NCBI RefSeq assembly: GCF_016793595.1
Contig: NZ_JAEULY010000002.1
Span: 372,001 to 436,000, forward strand
Direction of reading: 5' to 3'
Source of the DNA: Phreatobacter sp.
GTDB taxonomy: Bacteria > Pseudomonadota > Alphaproteobacteria > Rhizobiales > Phreatobacteraceae
DNA: 64,000 bases
The notes under the pieces: generated by a model
Told to the model about the DNA's origin: nothing
The model's database searches: none
The model's input: the letters and a program-made list of their open reading frames with translations, nothing else
Shown: one piece after another, positions 8,251 through 15,720 of the stretch
Numbering within the stretch: position 1 is the stretch's first letter
Layout: the number at the start of each line of letters is the position of its first letter
Program-made: the position numbers and the translations under genes

Positions 8251-8454
8251 ATGGGTGATTCACTGTCCAAATCCGACCGCGCGCGCCAAAGCCTTCGCTT
8301 GGCTCCTGATTGCTGGGAGGCCATCGATCGGGCGCGCCAAATAAGGCCGGGGACAATTTCTAGAAATACGTGGATCACGGAAGCGATACAGGAAAAACTG
8401 GATCGAGAGGCGAACGAAAACAACATACCCCTCCGCGGCGGCCGACATGCATAA
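8251..8454 (+). CDS. Small ribbon-helix-helix-like regulator
   Basis: 67 aa from ATG at 8251; an in-frame GTG lies at 8245. The segment QSLRLAPDCWEAIDRARQ followed by ISRNTWITEAIQEKL fits the beta-strand–helix–helix layout of Arc/MetJ/CopG-type DNA-binding proteins. It overlaps the methyltransferase start by 8 nt, so the two are translationally coupled. Probable role: repressor controlling the restriction-modification operon, comparable in position to a controller protein. The fold is inferred from pattern only. Confidence 0.6.
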   Translation: MGDSLSKSDRARQSLRLAPDCWEAIDRARQIRPGTISRNTWITEAIQEKLDREANENNIPLRGGRHA

Positions 8455-9592
8455 GTTCTACGAGTTTTTCGCCGGGGGAGGGATGGCCCGATCAGGCTTG
8501 GGGCCAAACTGGCAATGCTTGTTCGCCAATGACTTCGACCATAAAAAAAGCGCCGTCTATCGCGCCAACTGGGGCGACAGCGAACTGCGTACAGCCGATG
8601 TCCGTCAGGTGACTCCGGCGGATTTGCCCGATCATGCTGATTTGGTCTGGGGGTCATTCCCTTGCCAAGATTTGTCGCTGGCCGGTGGCGGAGCTGGGCT
8701 CCGGGGCGACCGTTCGGGCACGTTCTGGCCTTTCTGGAATCTGATGAAAGCCGTCGCCGCGGAAGGCCGCGCCCCTAAGCTGGTGGTTCTCGAGAATGTC
8801 TGCGGCACCCTGACTTCGCATGGGGGGCAGGATTTTGTCGCCATCTGCAAGGCGCTGAATGACGCGAAATATCAGTTCGGCGCGATGGTCATCGACGCGT
8901 CGCTGTTCGTTCCGCACTCCCGGCCTCGTTTGTTCATCGTGGCCGTGCGTGGCGATATGGACATTCCGGCGGAGCTTGTCGCCGATAAGGCGATCGCCCC
9001 TTGGTCAACCAAGGGATTGGTGACGGCTTACGAGCGGCTTCCAGCGAATGTGCAGGCCAACTGGGTGTGGTGGAATCTCAAGGCCCCGTCGCGTCGCAAT
9101 TCGACATTTGCGGACCTGATCGAGGAAAATCCATCCAGCGTCGCTTGGCATTCGAGCGAGGAAACCAAACGTCTCCTCGATATGATGGGACCGGTCCATC
9201 GCAAGAAAATTCAGCAGGCCAAGAAAGCGGGTAAGCGACTGATCGGCGGCGTCTATAAGAGGACGCGCTTCGACGCCGATGGCTTCAAAGTGCAAAGGGC
9301 AGAGGTTCGCTTTGATGACATCGCCGGATGCCTGCGCACGCCTGCCGGCGGATCGAGCCGCCAACTGATCGTGGTTGTGGATGGCGACAAAGTGCGGTCG
9401 CGGCTTATCTCAAGCCGTGAAACGGCCCGCCTTATGGGACTGTCAGATAGCTACATTCTGCCCGAGAACTATAATGAAGCCTATCATTTGACCGGCGACG
9501 GCGTGGTCGTTCCGGTGGTCAGGCATCTGGCTTCTGAAATTCTAGAACCGCTTCTCGATCATGATCCTTTGATGGTTCGCGCGGCCGCATGA
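8447..9592 (+). CDS. DNA (cytosine-5-)-methyltransferase
   Basis: 381 aa C5 methyltransferase that would transfer methyl from S-adenosylmethionine to cytosine in a specific site. Motif I is EFFAGGG (residues 6–12), motif IV PCQ with catalytic Cys73, motif VI ENV (116–118), motif VIII RPRLF (159–163). The C-terminal SRETARLMGLSDSY and the closing segment GDGVVVPVVRHLASEIL correspond to motifs IX and X. The middle part is the likely target recognition domain. It is the modification enzyme of the operon, overlapping the RHH gene upstream and the nuclease-like gene downstream (ATGA). The recognition sequence cannot be read from the protein. Confidence 0.95.
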   Translation: MHKFYEFFAGGGMARSGLGPNWQCLFANDFDHKKSAVYRANWGDSELRTADVRQVTPADLPDHADLVWGSFPCQDLSLAGGGAGLRGDRSGTFWPFWNLMKAVAAEGRAPKLVVLENVCGTLTSHGGQDFVAICKALNDAKYQFGAMVIDASLFVPHSRPRLFIVAVRGDMDIPAELVADKAIAPWSTKGLVTAYERLPANVQANWVWWNLKAPSRRNSTFADLIEENPSSVAWHSSEETKRLLDMMGPVHRKKIQQAKKAGKRLIGGVYKRTRFDADGFKVQRAEVRFDDIAGCLRTPAGGSSRQLIVVVDGDKVRSRLISSRETARLMGLSDSYILPENYNEAYHLTGDGVVVPVVRHLASEILEPLLDHDPLMVRAAA

Positions 9593-10446
9593 CCATTACG
9601 CCTTGCGAACGTAGCGCTGCCCTGCGCAACAAAATTCGCGAGTTTGCTAATGTCCTGCGAGTCGAAGCGCACACGCTGGGCGAACACGGCCTGGACGAAG
9701 CCGAGTTCTACGATAGCGGCGTTCTGCGTGGCGCGATTGAATTGCTACGCGGCGAGTTCATCGCCACGCTAAGGCCTAAGCGGGAATTTCTCCGGCTTGT
9801 CCTAAATCACATGCAGGATCGGGGATTTGTCGCGGATTGGCAGTCCGCTGGTGACGCGAACCGTCATGATTATTCCATCCGTATGCCGTCTGGCCGGATT
9901 GCTGTCATCGAGTTGAAGGGCTGTCTTGACGGCAACAACACCAACATCTTCGAGCGGCCTCCGCACGCGAACGAATTCATCATCTGGAGCGTGTGCACCA
10001 ATCCGGGCGCCGATCCGCGCCACAACGCTTGGTCCGGCATTCACACTCGCCTGAGCGCTGATATTATCTCGCGCCAGCAGGTGGTTGACGGCGTTATCAT
10101 CTGGGACATGGTGTGCGGAACGATTGGGCGGCCCTGTCCTAAGCTCGTTGCCGACCCAGCCCGTCATACCCTAGTCGGACAGCACCAACTCCCGCCGCCG
10201 TGCCTCTACCTTTTTCCGTCGACCGTTCCGAGCCCGCGAAACAACCCGGCTCCCGTCGCGCAACCGCTTCAGGACGTTCAGTTCATGGACGCGCTGTTTC
10301 GATGCTTCGGCGGTCGCGATGAAGAAGTGAACTTCGTCGATTTTGTTGTGGATTATCGGGGGGCGGAAACTGTCAGGACAACGCGAATCCGGCGCAATGG
10401 GGGAACTGTGCAAGAATCGCGAGCAACCCCTATTCGACGGACATGA
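9589..10446 (+). CDS. PD-(D/E)XK-like putative restriction endonuclease
   Basis: 285 aa, no family recognised with certainty. Residues 94–110 read D94-x13-E108-L-K110 (HDYSIRMPSGRIAVIELKG), the spacing and context of a PD-(D/E)XK nuclease core: an acidic residue on one strand, then E-x-K on the next. The N-terminal 80 residues look helical. It starts in the stop codon of the methyltransferase (ATGA overlap) and overlaps the GIY-YIG gene by 4 nt, so it is a fixed part of the operon. Likely a restriction or DNA-cleaving subunit; this is inference from motif and position. Confidence 0.6.
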   Translation: MTITPCERSAALRNKIREFANVLRVEAHTLGEHGLDEAEFYDSGVLRGAIELLRGEFIATLRPKREFLRLVLNHMQDRGFVADWQSAGDANRHDYSIRMPSGRIAVIELKGCLDGNNTNIFERPPHANEFIIWSVCTNPGADPRHNAWSGIHTRLSADIISRQQVVDGVIIWDMVCGTIGRPCPKLVADPARHTLVGQHQLPPPCLYLFPSTVPSPRNNPAPVAQPLQDVQFMDALFRCFGGRDEEVNFVDFVVDYRGAETVRTTRIRRNGGTVQESRATPIRRT

Positions 10447-11060
10447 CCAAGAAGCCTGCCGCCGCCCGCCAAACCAGCTTGGCCTTTCGCAAGAAAGCCC
10501 TGTCAGCGCTTACGACTGACATTGGGGTCTATGCACTGTGCGATCTTGATGAGGTGCCGATCTATGTCGGGCAGAGCGTTGATGGAATCCGCTCCCGGGT
10601 TAACCGCCATCTGACGTCCGCCCGTTCAGACATTATTGCAAACCGTCAGATCGATGTCTGGGAAATCGCCTTCGTGAAGGCGTGGCCGGTCCGAGGTGCT
10701 GAAGACATTCCGCATCTGGAAGCTGTTCTTTTTCAAGGCTTCAATCAATCCAAAACGCTGATGAACGGCTCCATCCCGCGCCTCACCGGGACCATGCCGA
10801 CCAGTTTGCCAGCTCCGGCCCAAACGGTGCAGGTCATGTCAGATGATGACATCCGTGTTCGGCGTGATCCTATGCTTCGTTTGCCGCGCCAAATCGAGCA
10901 TATAGGCCGCTTGGTCGATCATATCCTCAGCGTCAAAGATTCCGAACAGCTTCGTCGATCCTTGGCCGCTCATTTCGAGCGATTGGATGCGTATCGGGTG
11001 GCCTTCTTGCAGCAAGGCGCTCCTGTTGTGCGCGCGCCCGGCGAGTCTGATGAAGAATGA
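10443..11060 (+). CDS. GIY-YIG nuclease
   Basis: 205 aa. The N-terminal domain (about residues 15–105) has GVY at 28–30, YVG at 41–43, the catalytic Arg region GIRSRVNRH (50–56), and Glu93 with Asn101 (HLEAVLFQGFN), i.e. the full GIY-YIG active-site set. The C-terminal half is helical and may dimerise or bind DNA. GIY-YIG restriction enzymes such as Eco29kI are of similar size, so this may be a second restriction nuclease or a partner of the PD-(D/E)XK-like protein. It overlaps its neighbours on both sides (4 and 11 nt). Confidence 0.8.
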   Translation: MTKKPAAARQTSLAFRKKALSALTTDIGVYALCDLDEVPIYVGQSVDGIRSRVNRHLTSARSDIIANRQIDVWEIAFVKAWPVRGAEDIPHLEAVLFQGFNQSKTLMNGSIPRLTGTMPTSLPAPAQTVQVMSDDDIRVRRDPMLRLPRQIEHIGRLVDHILSVKDSEQLRRSLAAHFERLDAYRVAFLQQGAPVVRAPGESDEE

Positions 11061-11472
11061 ATTGCGCAGTCGAACTATGCGGGCCGTGCGCTCAAAAGAT
11101 ACGAGCGCAGAGCTGATCGTCCGCCGTATCCTTTACGCTTCCGGCTATCGATATCGATTGCATGTCCGCGAGCTTCCGGGATGTCCGGACATCGTATTTC
11201 CGGGGAGGAAAAAGGCGATTTTTGTGCATGGGTGCTTTTGGCACGGCCACGACTGCGCGCGGGGGGCTAGAAAGCCAAAGGCGAATGCAGATTACTGGCA
11301 GTCCAAGATTGAGAAAAACAAGGCCCGCGACGGAAAAACAGCCGCGGCTTTCGAAGCGGCTGGATGGCGCGCTGAAATCATCTGGGAGTGCGAGCTACGG
11401 GATAAGCAAAGCGTCCGCAGCCGGTTGATTGAATTCGTCGGTAGTAAGCGGGCCAAGGGAGATGTATTGTGA
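11050..11472 (+). CDS. vsr: Very short patch repair endonuclease
   Basis: 140 aa. Vsr nicks next to T:G mismatches left by deamination of 5-methylcytosine and so accompanies C5 methyltransferases. The start is taken at ATG 11050 (MKNELRSRTMRAVRSKDTSAE, the family N-terminus) and not at an upstream in-frame start lying inside the GIY-YIG gene. Catalytic Asp47 is in GCPDIVF; the zinc and active-site cluster FVHGCFWHGHDC gives His60, Cys62, His65, His67 and Cys69. It overlaps the GIY-YIG gene by 11 nt and the next gene by 4 nt (GTGA). Confidence 0.95.
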   Translation: MKNELRSRTMRAVRSKDTSAELIVRRILYASGYRYRLHVRELPGCPDIVFPGRKKAIFVHGCFWHGHDCARGARKPKANADYWQSKIEKNKARDGKTAAAFEAAGWRAEIIWECELRDKQSVRSRLIEFVGSKRAKGDVL

Positions 11473-13154
11473 GCAGTATGATCCTTCTAAACTCTGTTTT
11501 GGAAAAATTGGCCCCAAGTTATCCGTCTGGGCTTTCGGATGACGATCTTTTTGAATTCTATTGCGCAGACAATATCCTTGCCAACTATGATCTTGATCAT
11601 ACCGAAGTCCAGTCGGGCATTGTCGATGGATCGCAGGACGGCGGCATTGATGCGGCGTATGTCTTCGTAAATCGCATACTCCTTACAGAAGATTTTAAAT
11701 TTGATACGATTAAGGGGCCTGTGGAGATTGAACTCATTGTTATTCAGGCCAAGAATGTTGCGAATTTCAAAGAAGCGCCGGTAGATAAGCTGACCGCGTC
11801 AGTCCCTTTGCTCTTAAGCCATGACGTAGACCCAAAAGACCTCGAAGCGACCTTCAAGCCCGAAGTGATAAAGATATTTCGGTCGTTCTTGGATGCGATG
11901 CATCAGTTGGCAGGTGAGTTCCCGACCGTGGGCATCCGCATCTATTACTGTTGCAAGGGTGATGCTGTGCCAGTCGCTGTAACGACGAAGGCAGACGCAC
12001 TGGCAGCGAACCTAGGCACCAGCTTTAAGAATGTCGAATTCTCCACACTGGGCGCGCAGCAACTTTATGAAAGATCAGGCGCGCAAAAGCGTCTTGTTAA
12101 AGAGCTTCCCACCGTCGGCAGCCCGATGTCAGGGACAAACTCTTACGTCACGCTTTGCCGATTGAAGAACTACGTGGATTTTATCTCTGATGCAAAAGGG
12201 GAGCTTATCTCCCGCATATTCGACGCCAATGTGCGCGCCTATCAGGGCGGCGTTGAAGTGAATAAAGAGATCGCCAAGTCAGTAAAGGAGCCGAGCGCAG
12301 GCGTTGATTTTTGGTGGCTCAACAATGGCGTCACGATAGTGGCAGATAAGGCCACTTTCATGAGCAATCGACTGGTTATTGAAAATCCTTTGATCGTCAA
12401 CGGTCTTCAAACATCGTATGAGCTATATAATAATGGAAAATCAATTGTCGATACCGACGAAAGAATGGTTCTTGTGCGTGTTATCGTTGAGAATGATCAG
12501 ATAAAGCGTGACGAGATTATCAGGGCGACCAATCGCCAGACAGGTCTAAAACATTCCTCCTTCCGGGCGACCGAGCCTGTCCACAAAGAGATCGAAGATT
12601 ATTTCCTGACGCAGGGATATTTTTATGATCGACGCCGCAACCATTACAAACGGGAAGGTAAACCTGCGGACAAGATCATCGGGATCGATCGACTGGCCCA
12701 AGCCGTTCTGGCCGTCTTGCTTCAAGAACCCCACACAGCCCGTGCCCGCCCTACAACTGCCATTCGCGATGATGCCGACTACAAACGGATTTTTTCCGGC
12801 GACAAGGCCCAGCATCCGTTACCGCTCTACGGCGTAGCAACGAAGCTGTTATCGGCTGTAGATGAGTATTTCAAATCACTCGCGGGCACGACGGCGCAGA
12901 TACACAGAAACAATCTGCGCTTTCATACGCTGATGGTTTTGGGGTGGGCGCTCAATGGTGGCACGACGTTGCCAGCGTTGAAGATGCCCCACCTCGACAC
13001 ATCGAAGGCAACGACGGATCAATTGAAGGCCGTCACGAACTGGGTGATTGCGGAATTTGAATCAGCCGGTCCCGCCGACAAGACAGCTAAAGAGGCTGCG
13101 TTCACGAACAGATTGAAAGCGAATTGGAAAGAGAGCGTAACGAAGGTCAGCTAG
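11469..13154 (+). CDS. AIPR family phage-resistance protein
   Basis: 561 aa, starting with GTG in the vsr stop. The N-terminal domain has GSQDGGIDAAYVF (Asp61) and IQAKN (Gln93, Lys95), a D…QxK variant of the PD-(D/E)XK nuclease core. The middle holds the AIPR hallmark WWLNNGVTIV (282–291) and NPLIVNGLQTS (306–316). AIPR proteins (PF10592) are named from an abortive-infection phage-resistance protein and are often encoded with cytosine methyltransferases and Vsr. Codon use here is the most A+T-rich in the window, in line with transfer. It is the last gene of the operon; its stop overlaps the convergent nucleotidyltransferase by 8 nt. Confidence 0.9.
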   Translation: MSSMILLNSVLEKLAPSYPSGLSDDDLFEFYCADNILANYDLDHTEVQSGIVDGSQDGGIDAAYVFVNRILLTEDFKFDTIKGPVEIELIVIQAKNVANFKEAPVDKLTASVPLLLSHDVDPKDLEATFKPEVIKIFRSFLDAMHQLAGEFPTVGIRIYYCCKGDAVPVAVTTKADALAANLGTSFKNVEFSTLGAQQLYERSGAQKRLVKELPTVGSPMSGTNSYVTLCRLKNYVDFISDAKGELISRIFDANVRAYQGGVEVNKEIAKSVKEPSAGVDFWWLNNGVTIVADKATFMSNRLVIENPLIVNGLQTSYELYNNGKSIVDTDERMVLVRVIVENDQIKRDEIIRATNRQTGLKHSSFRATEPVHKEIEDYFLTQGYFYDRRRNHYKREGKPADKIIGIDRLAQAVLAVLLQEPHTARARPTTAIRDDADYKRIFSGDKAQHPLPLYGVATKLLSAVDEYFKSLAGTTAQIHRNNLRFHTLMVLGWALNGGTTLPALKMPHLDTSKATTDQLKAVTNWVIAEFESAGPADKTAKEAAFTNRLKANWKESVTKVS

Positions 13155-13590
13155 GGCCGGCCTTGTAGCGCTCGATCGCTTCGAGATCTTTTCGATCTTT
13201 TTCCCGGCCTTGGACCGTTTTCCAAGCCGTCAGCGCGTCCAGCGACCCAACCCTAAATCCGTGGGAGCTTGCGGTCGGAAGCGCTGCCGCAAAAACAGGT
13301 TCAAACTCAACACCGGGAAACGATTGCAGTATCTCGATTTTTCCAATCTTGATCGTCTGTATGGTGCCGCCTTCGCTGGCGTTTTTCTCGCTGACCGGCA
13401 GACGCTTGGCCAGCAGAGAAAAAGTGTCGGGTGATACAAAAACGTCCAGATCGTCAATGTCACGGCCTAGCGGGACACCATGGAGCGCTATTGCAGAAGA
13501 GCCGAAAACCACGACCCGCTCAAATTCTTGGGGGTCTAGATGCGATTTCAACTGGACCAGAAGATCAGTTAGCTTTTCATCGTTTGCCAT
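13147..13590 (-). CDS. Nucleotidyltransferase-fold protein
   Basis: About 147 aa from the internal ATG (MANDEKLTDLL); an in-frame TTG at 13638 would add 16 residues. The motif VVVFGSSAIALHG … DIDDLDVFV is the G-S…D-x-D signature of the pol-beta/MNT nucleotidyltransferase superfamily, including AbiEii-type toxins. The C-terminal SLDALTAWKTVQGREKDRKDLEAIE resembles the end of such minimal domains. No HEPN or antitoxin partner gene is adjacent. It converges with the AIPR gene with overlapping 3' ends. The function is unknown; a role in defence or toxin–antitoxin biology is inference. Confidence 0.7.
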   Translation of the reverse strand: MANDEKLTDLLVQLKSHLDPQEFERVVVFGSSAIALHGVPLGRDIDDLDVFVSPDTFSLLAKRLPVSEKNASEGGTIQTIKIGKIEILQSFPGVEFEPVFAAALPTASSHGFRVGSLDALTAWKTVQGREKDRKDLEAIERYKAGPS

Positions 13591-13658
13591 TGGTGACCTC
13601 CCCATGCTGCTCGTGAGATATGGGGCGCATATCGGCAATAGCTAGCAGTTTAGATGCG

Positions 13659-14129
13659 TTACACCCGACGCGCGCTGGTGATCGACACGTTCAGATCGAC
13701 GCCTCGCATCATCGAGGCGTTGGTGCATGACACGATGTGCCCTTCGAGCTGCCTGCGCGACGAGCGCTGGCTGCCGCACCGGCTCAGATCGTCTGCGGTG
13801 AACTCGTAGGCGCTCATCAGCTTTTGGAATTCGGCATACAACTGCCTGCCGCTGTCGCCGTGGTCGTTGTAGACCGCATAGAACCGAAGAGTTCCCGGCT
13901 CTTGCGTCAGGGTAACCCTCATACTGCCTGCGCCGCATATGAGGTCTTTGGTGTTGCCCTGACCGGGACGTTCCATGCACGGAATGGACGAAGACAGGGC
14001 CTTGCGGATGCGGGATTTCTCGCTGTCGAAATCCGTCATCACTGGCCCGCCGCCGAAGCAGCCGGACAGGCCAAGGGCGGAAACAGCAAGCATGGACAGG
14101 CGAAGACGCCGGGACAGGTTCTGCGTCAT
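13659..14129 (-). CDS. Hypothetical lipoprotein
   Basis: 156 aa from ATG at 14129; a TTG at 14141 is also in frame. The N-terminus RRLRLSMLAVSALGLSGCFGGG is a signal peptide with lipobox LSGC, so the protein should be lipidated on the Cys and exported. Four further Cys residues in the mature part (IPCMERP, LICGAG, SRCGSQ, VSCTNA) could form disulfides. No family is recognised. It sits between the defence cargo and the small membrane protein and might be an entry-exclusion or surface protein of the element, which is speculation. Confidence 0.65.
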   Translation of the reverse strand: MTQNLSRRLRLSMLAVSALGLSGCFGGGPVMTDFDSEKSRIRKALSSSIPCMERPGQGNTKDLICGAGSMRVTLTQEPGTLRFYAVYNDHGDSGRQLYAEFQKLMSAYEFTADDLSRCGSQRSSRRQLEGHIVSCTNASMMRGVDLNVSITSARRV

Positions 14130-14179
14130 GGGACGCTCCAAAGGATGGGTGGGGTCGATTGGGGTGGGTCGAGGCTGTT

Positions 14180-14389
14180 TCAGCGCCCGCCGGCAGAGAG
14201 CAACGCGCAGCCGACAAGGCCGACCAGCAGGACGACCGTTAGCCCGATGGCTTTGGTCATCACCGCGCCCGCCTCGCGTTTCGCGCCGGTTGAAAATTCG
14301 GAAGGCTGGGGTTGCGGCGGCGGCGCACGCAGCGATGCGCGGTAGGCTTCCTCCGCTTCGATGCGCTTCTTATCGTCATCGGAGAGCAT
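14180..14389 (-). CDS. Small single-pass membrane protein
   Basis: 69 aa: an acidic/charged N-terminal helix (MLSDDDKKRIEAEEAYRASL), a Pro-rich linker, and one transmembrane helix (AIGLTVVLLVGLVGCALLSAG) at the C-terminus. Proteins of this form, with a short polar head and a C-terminal anchor, are frequent in alphaproteobacterial plasmids and elements. It probably forms a unit with the lipoprotein gene downstream. The function is unknown. Confidence 0.6.
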   Translation of the reverse strand: MLSDDDKKRIEAEEAYRASLRAPPPQPQPSEFSTGAKREAGAVMTKAIGLTVVLLVGLVGCALLSAGGR

Positions 14390-14655
14390 TCATCGCTCCT
14401 TCTGGAACAATTGCCGTGATCTGGACCTGTTTTTTCTGATCGGGGGCTGCGGGAATTATTTGACGGTTTGACCGAAACTGTAGAATCGGCCTGATCACGC
14501 AGAGTTTTTCTGTTGCCCGTGGCAGGTGGGGTTGCTAGATTCAACCTGCGAGTGCCGCAAAGACGGCAGCGCTCCAAAGGCTTAGCGGGGATTCAACACA
14601 ATCGGTCATACGGTCGCGCGGACCGCTTCCGGCGTCAGCCGGGAAGGAGGTTGTC

Positions 14656-15258
14656 ATGGGCGCGCGACGCATCGAAACCGGCTGTCTGTATGGTCCCACC
14701 GGCCAGCGCAAATATCTCGATGCCGACGAGCGCAGACGGTTCATCGCCGCCGCCAATGCAGCGCCGCCCCGTGACCGGGCACTGTGTCTGACGCTGGCCT
14801 ATACGGGCGCGCGGGTGTCGGAAGTGCTGGCGCTGACCGCAGCAACGCTGCATGCGATGGAAGGCTTCATCACCATCCGCAGCCTGAAGAAGCGCAAGGC
14901 CTTGAAGTTCCGCGACGTGCCGGTGCCCTTTCCCCTGTTCGGGGCCATCGAAACCGGATCGGCGTTCGACGCCGGGCAGCCCGACAAACGCCTGTGGCCG
15001 ATCACCCGCAGCCGGGCGTGGCAGATCGTCAAGCGCATCATGCGCGAAGCCGGGATCGGACCGGGCCTGCATGCGTCGCCCAAGGGGCTGCGCCATGCCT
15101 TCGGGATCAATGCCGTGCGCAGCGGTGTGCCGTTGAGCCTTGTCCAGCGCTGGCTGGGCCATGCCTCCATGGCCACCACCGCGATCTATCTCGACGTGAT
15201 GGGGCCGGACGAGCGCGAGATTGCCGCGCGCATGTGGGGGTCATCACCTTTGCGCTAG
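14656..15258 (+). CDS. Tyrosine recombinase catalytic domain (XerC/D-like, no N-terminal domain)
   Basis: 200 aa, shorter than usual integrases (about 300–400 aa) because the DNA-binding SAM-like domain is missing. The catalytic set is present: Arg in TGARVSEVLAL, Lys in the beta-hairpin region RSLKKRKALKF, KGLRHAFG (the first His of H-x-x-R replaced by Lys, second box Arg retained), WLGHASMATTAIYLD with His and the Tyr nucleophile. A good ribosome-binding site (GGAAGGAGG) lies about 6 bp before the ATG. Since the element already has a serine integrase, this enzyme may resolve dimers or act on another site. Confidence 0.85.
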   Translation: MGARRIETGCLYGPTGQRKYLDADERRRFIAAANAAPPRDRALCLTLAYTGARVSEVLALTAATLHAMEGFITIRSLKKRKALKFRDVPVPFPLFGAIETGSAFDAGQPDKRLWPITRSRAWQIVKRIMREAGIGPGLHASPKGLRHAFGINAVRSGVPLSLVQRWLGHASMATTAIYLDVMGPDEREIAARMWGSSPLR

Positions 15259-15475
15259 GCGACCGTATTCCCTTCCGTCCTCACCATGGGATTGCTGGCC
15301 GGGTCCGGACAGGCTTCAACCCGGCTCGCTTCCGCGCTCCCTGACGGTCGCTTGTGCAGCTCCGCCCCGTTCCGGCGCGCTGGCGCGCGGGGTGTGATCC
15401 CTGTCCCGATGGCCCCGGCCTTTCTGGCTCCCATGAGGACGGCGCGGTGCCGCCCTTAAGCGAAAGGAGCCCATC

Positions 15476-15682
15476 ATGACCACTGAATCCGGCAAACGTC
15501 CCACCCACATCCTCTGGCAGGTTATCGGCGAAGGCGACAATGCCCGCTGGACCCGCATCGGCGCATCGTGGGAGAACGCCGATCGGCGCGGTTATTCCCT
15601 CAAATACGACGCGATCCCCCTGACCGGCCGCACGGTGCTGCGGGCCTACGATCCCGACGATAGCGCGGCGGCGCGAAGCTGA
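15476..15682 (+). CDS. Small hypothetical protein
   Basis: 68 aa, with a clear ribosome-binding site (AAAGGAG) before the ATG. The sequence (THILWQVIGEGDNARWTRIGASWENADRRGY … LTGRTVLRAY) looks like a compact beta-rich domain. Comparable small proteins lie near relaxase or T4CP genes in alphaproteobacterial mobile elements, as far as I recall. The function is unknown. Confidence 0.65.
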   Translation: MTTESGKRPTHILWQVIGEGDNARWTRIGASWENADRRGYSLKYDAIPLTGRTVLRAYDPDDSAAARS

Positions 15683-15720
15683 TGCCGGCCGGGGAGCGCG
15701 GTCCGCCGTGCTTCCCGGCC

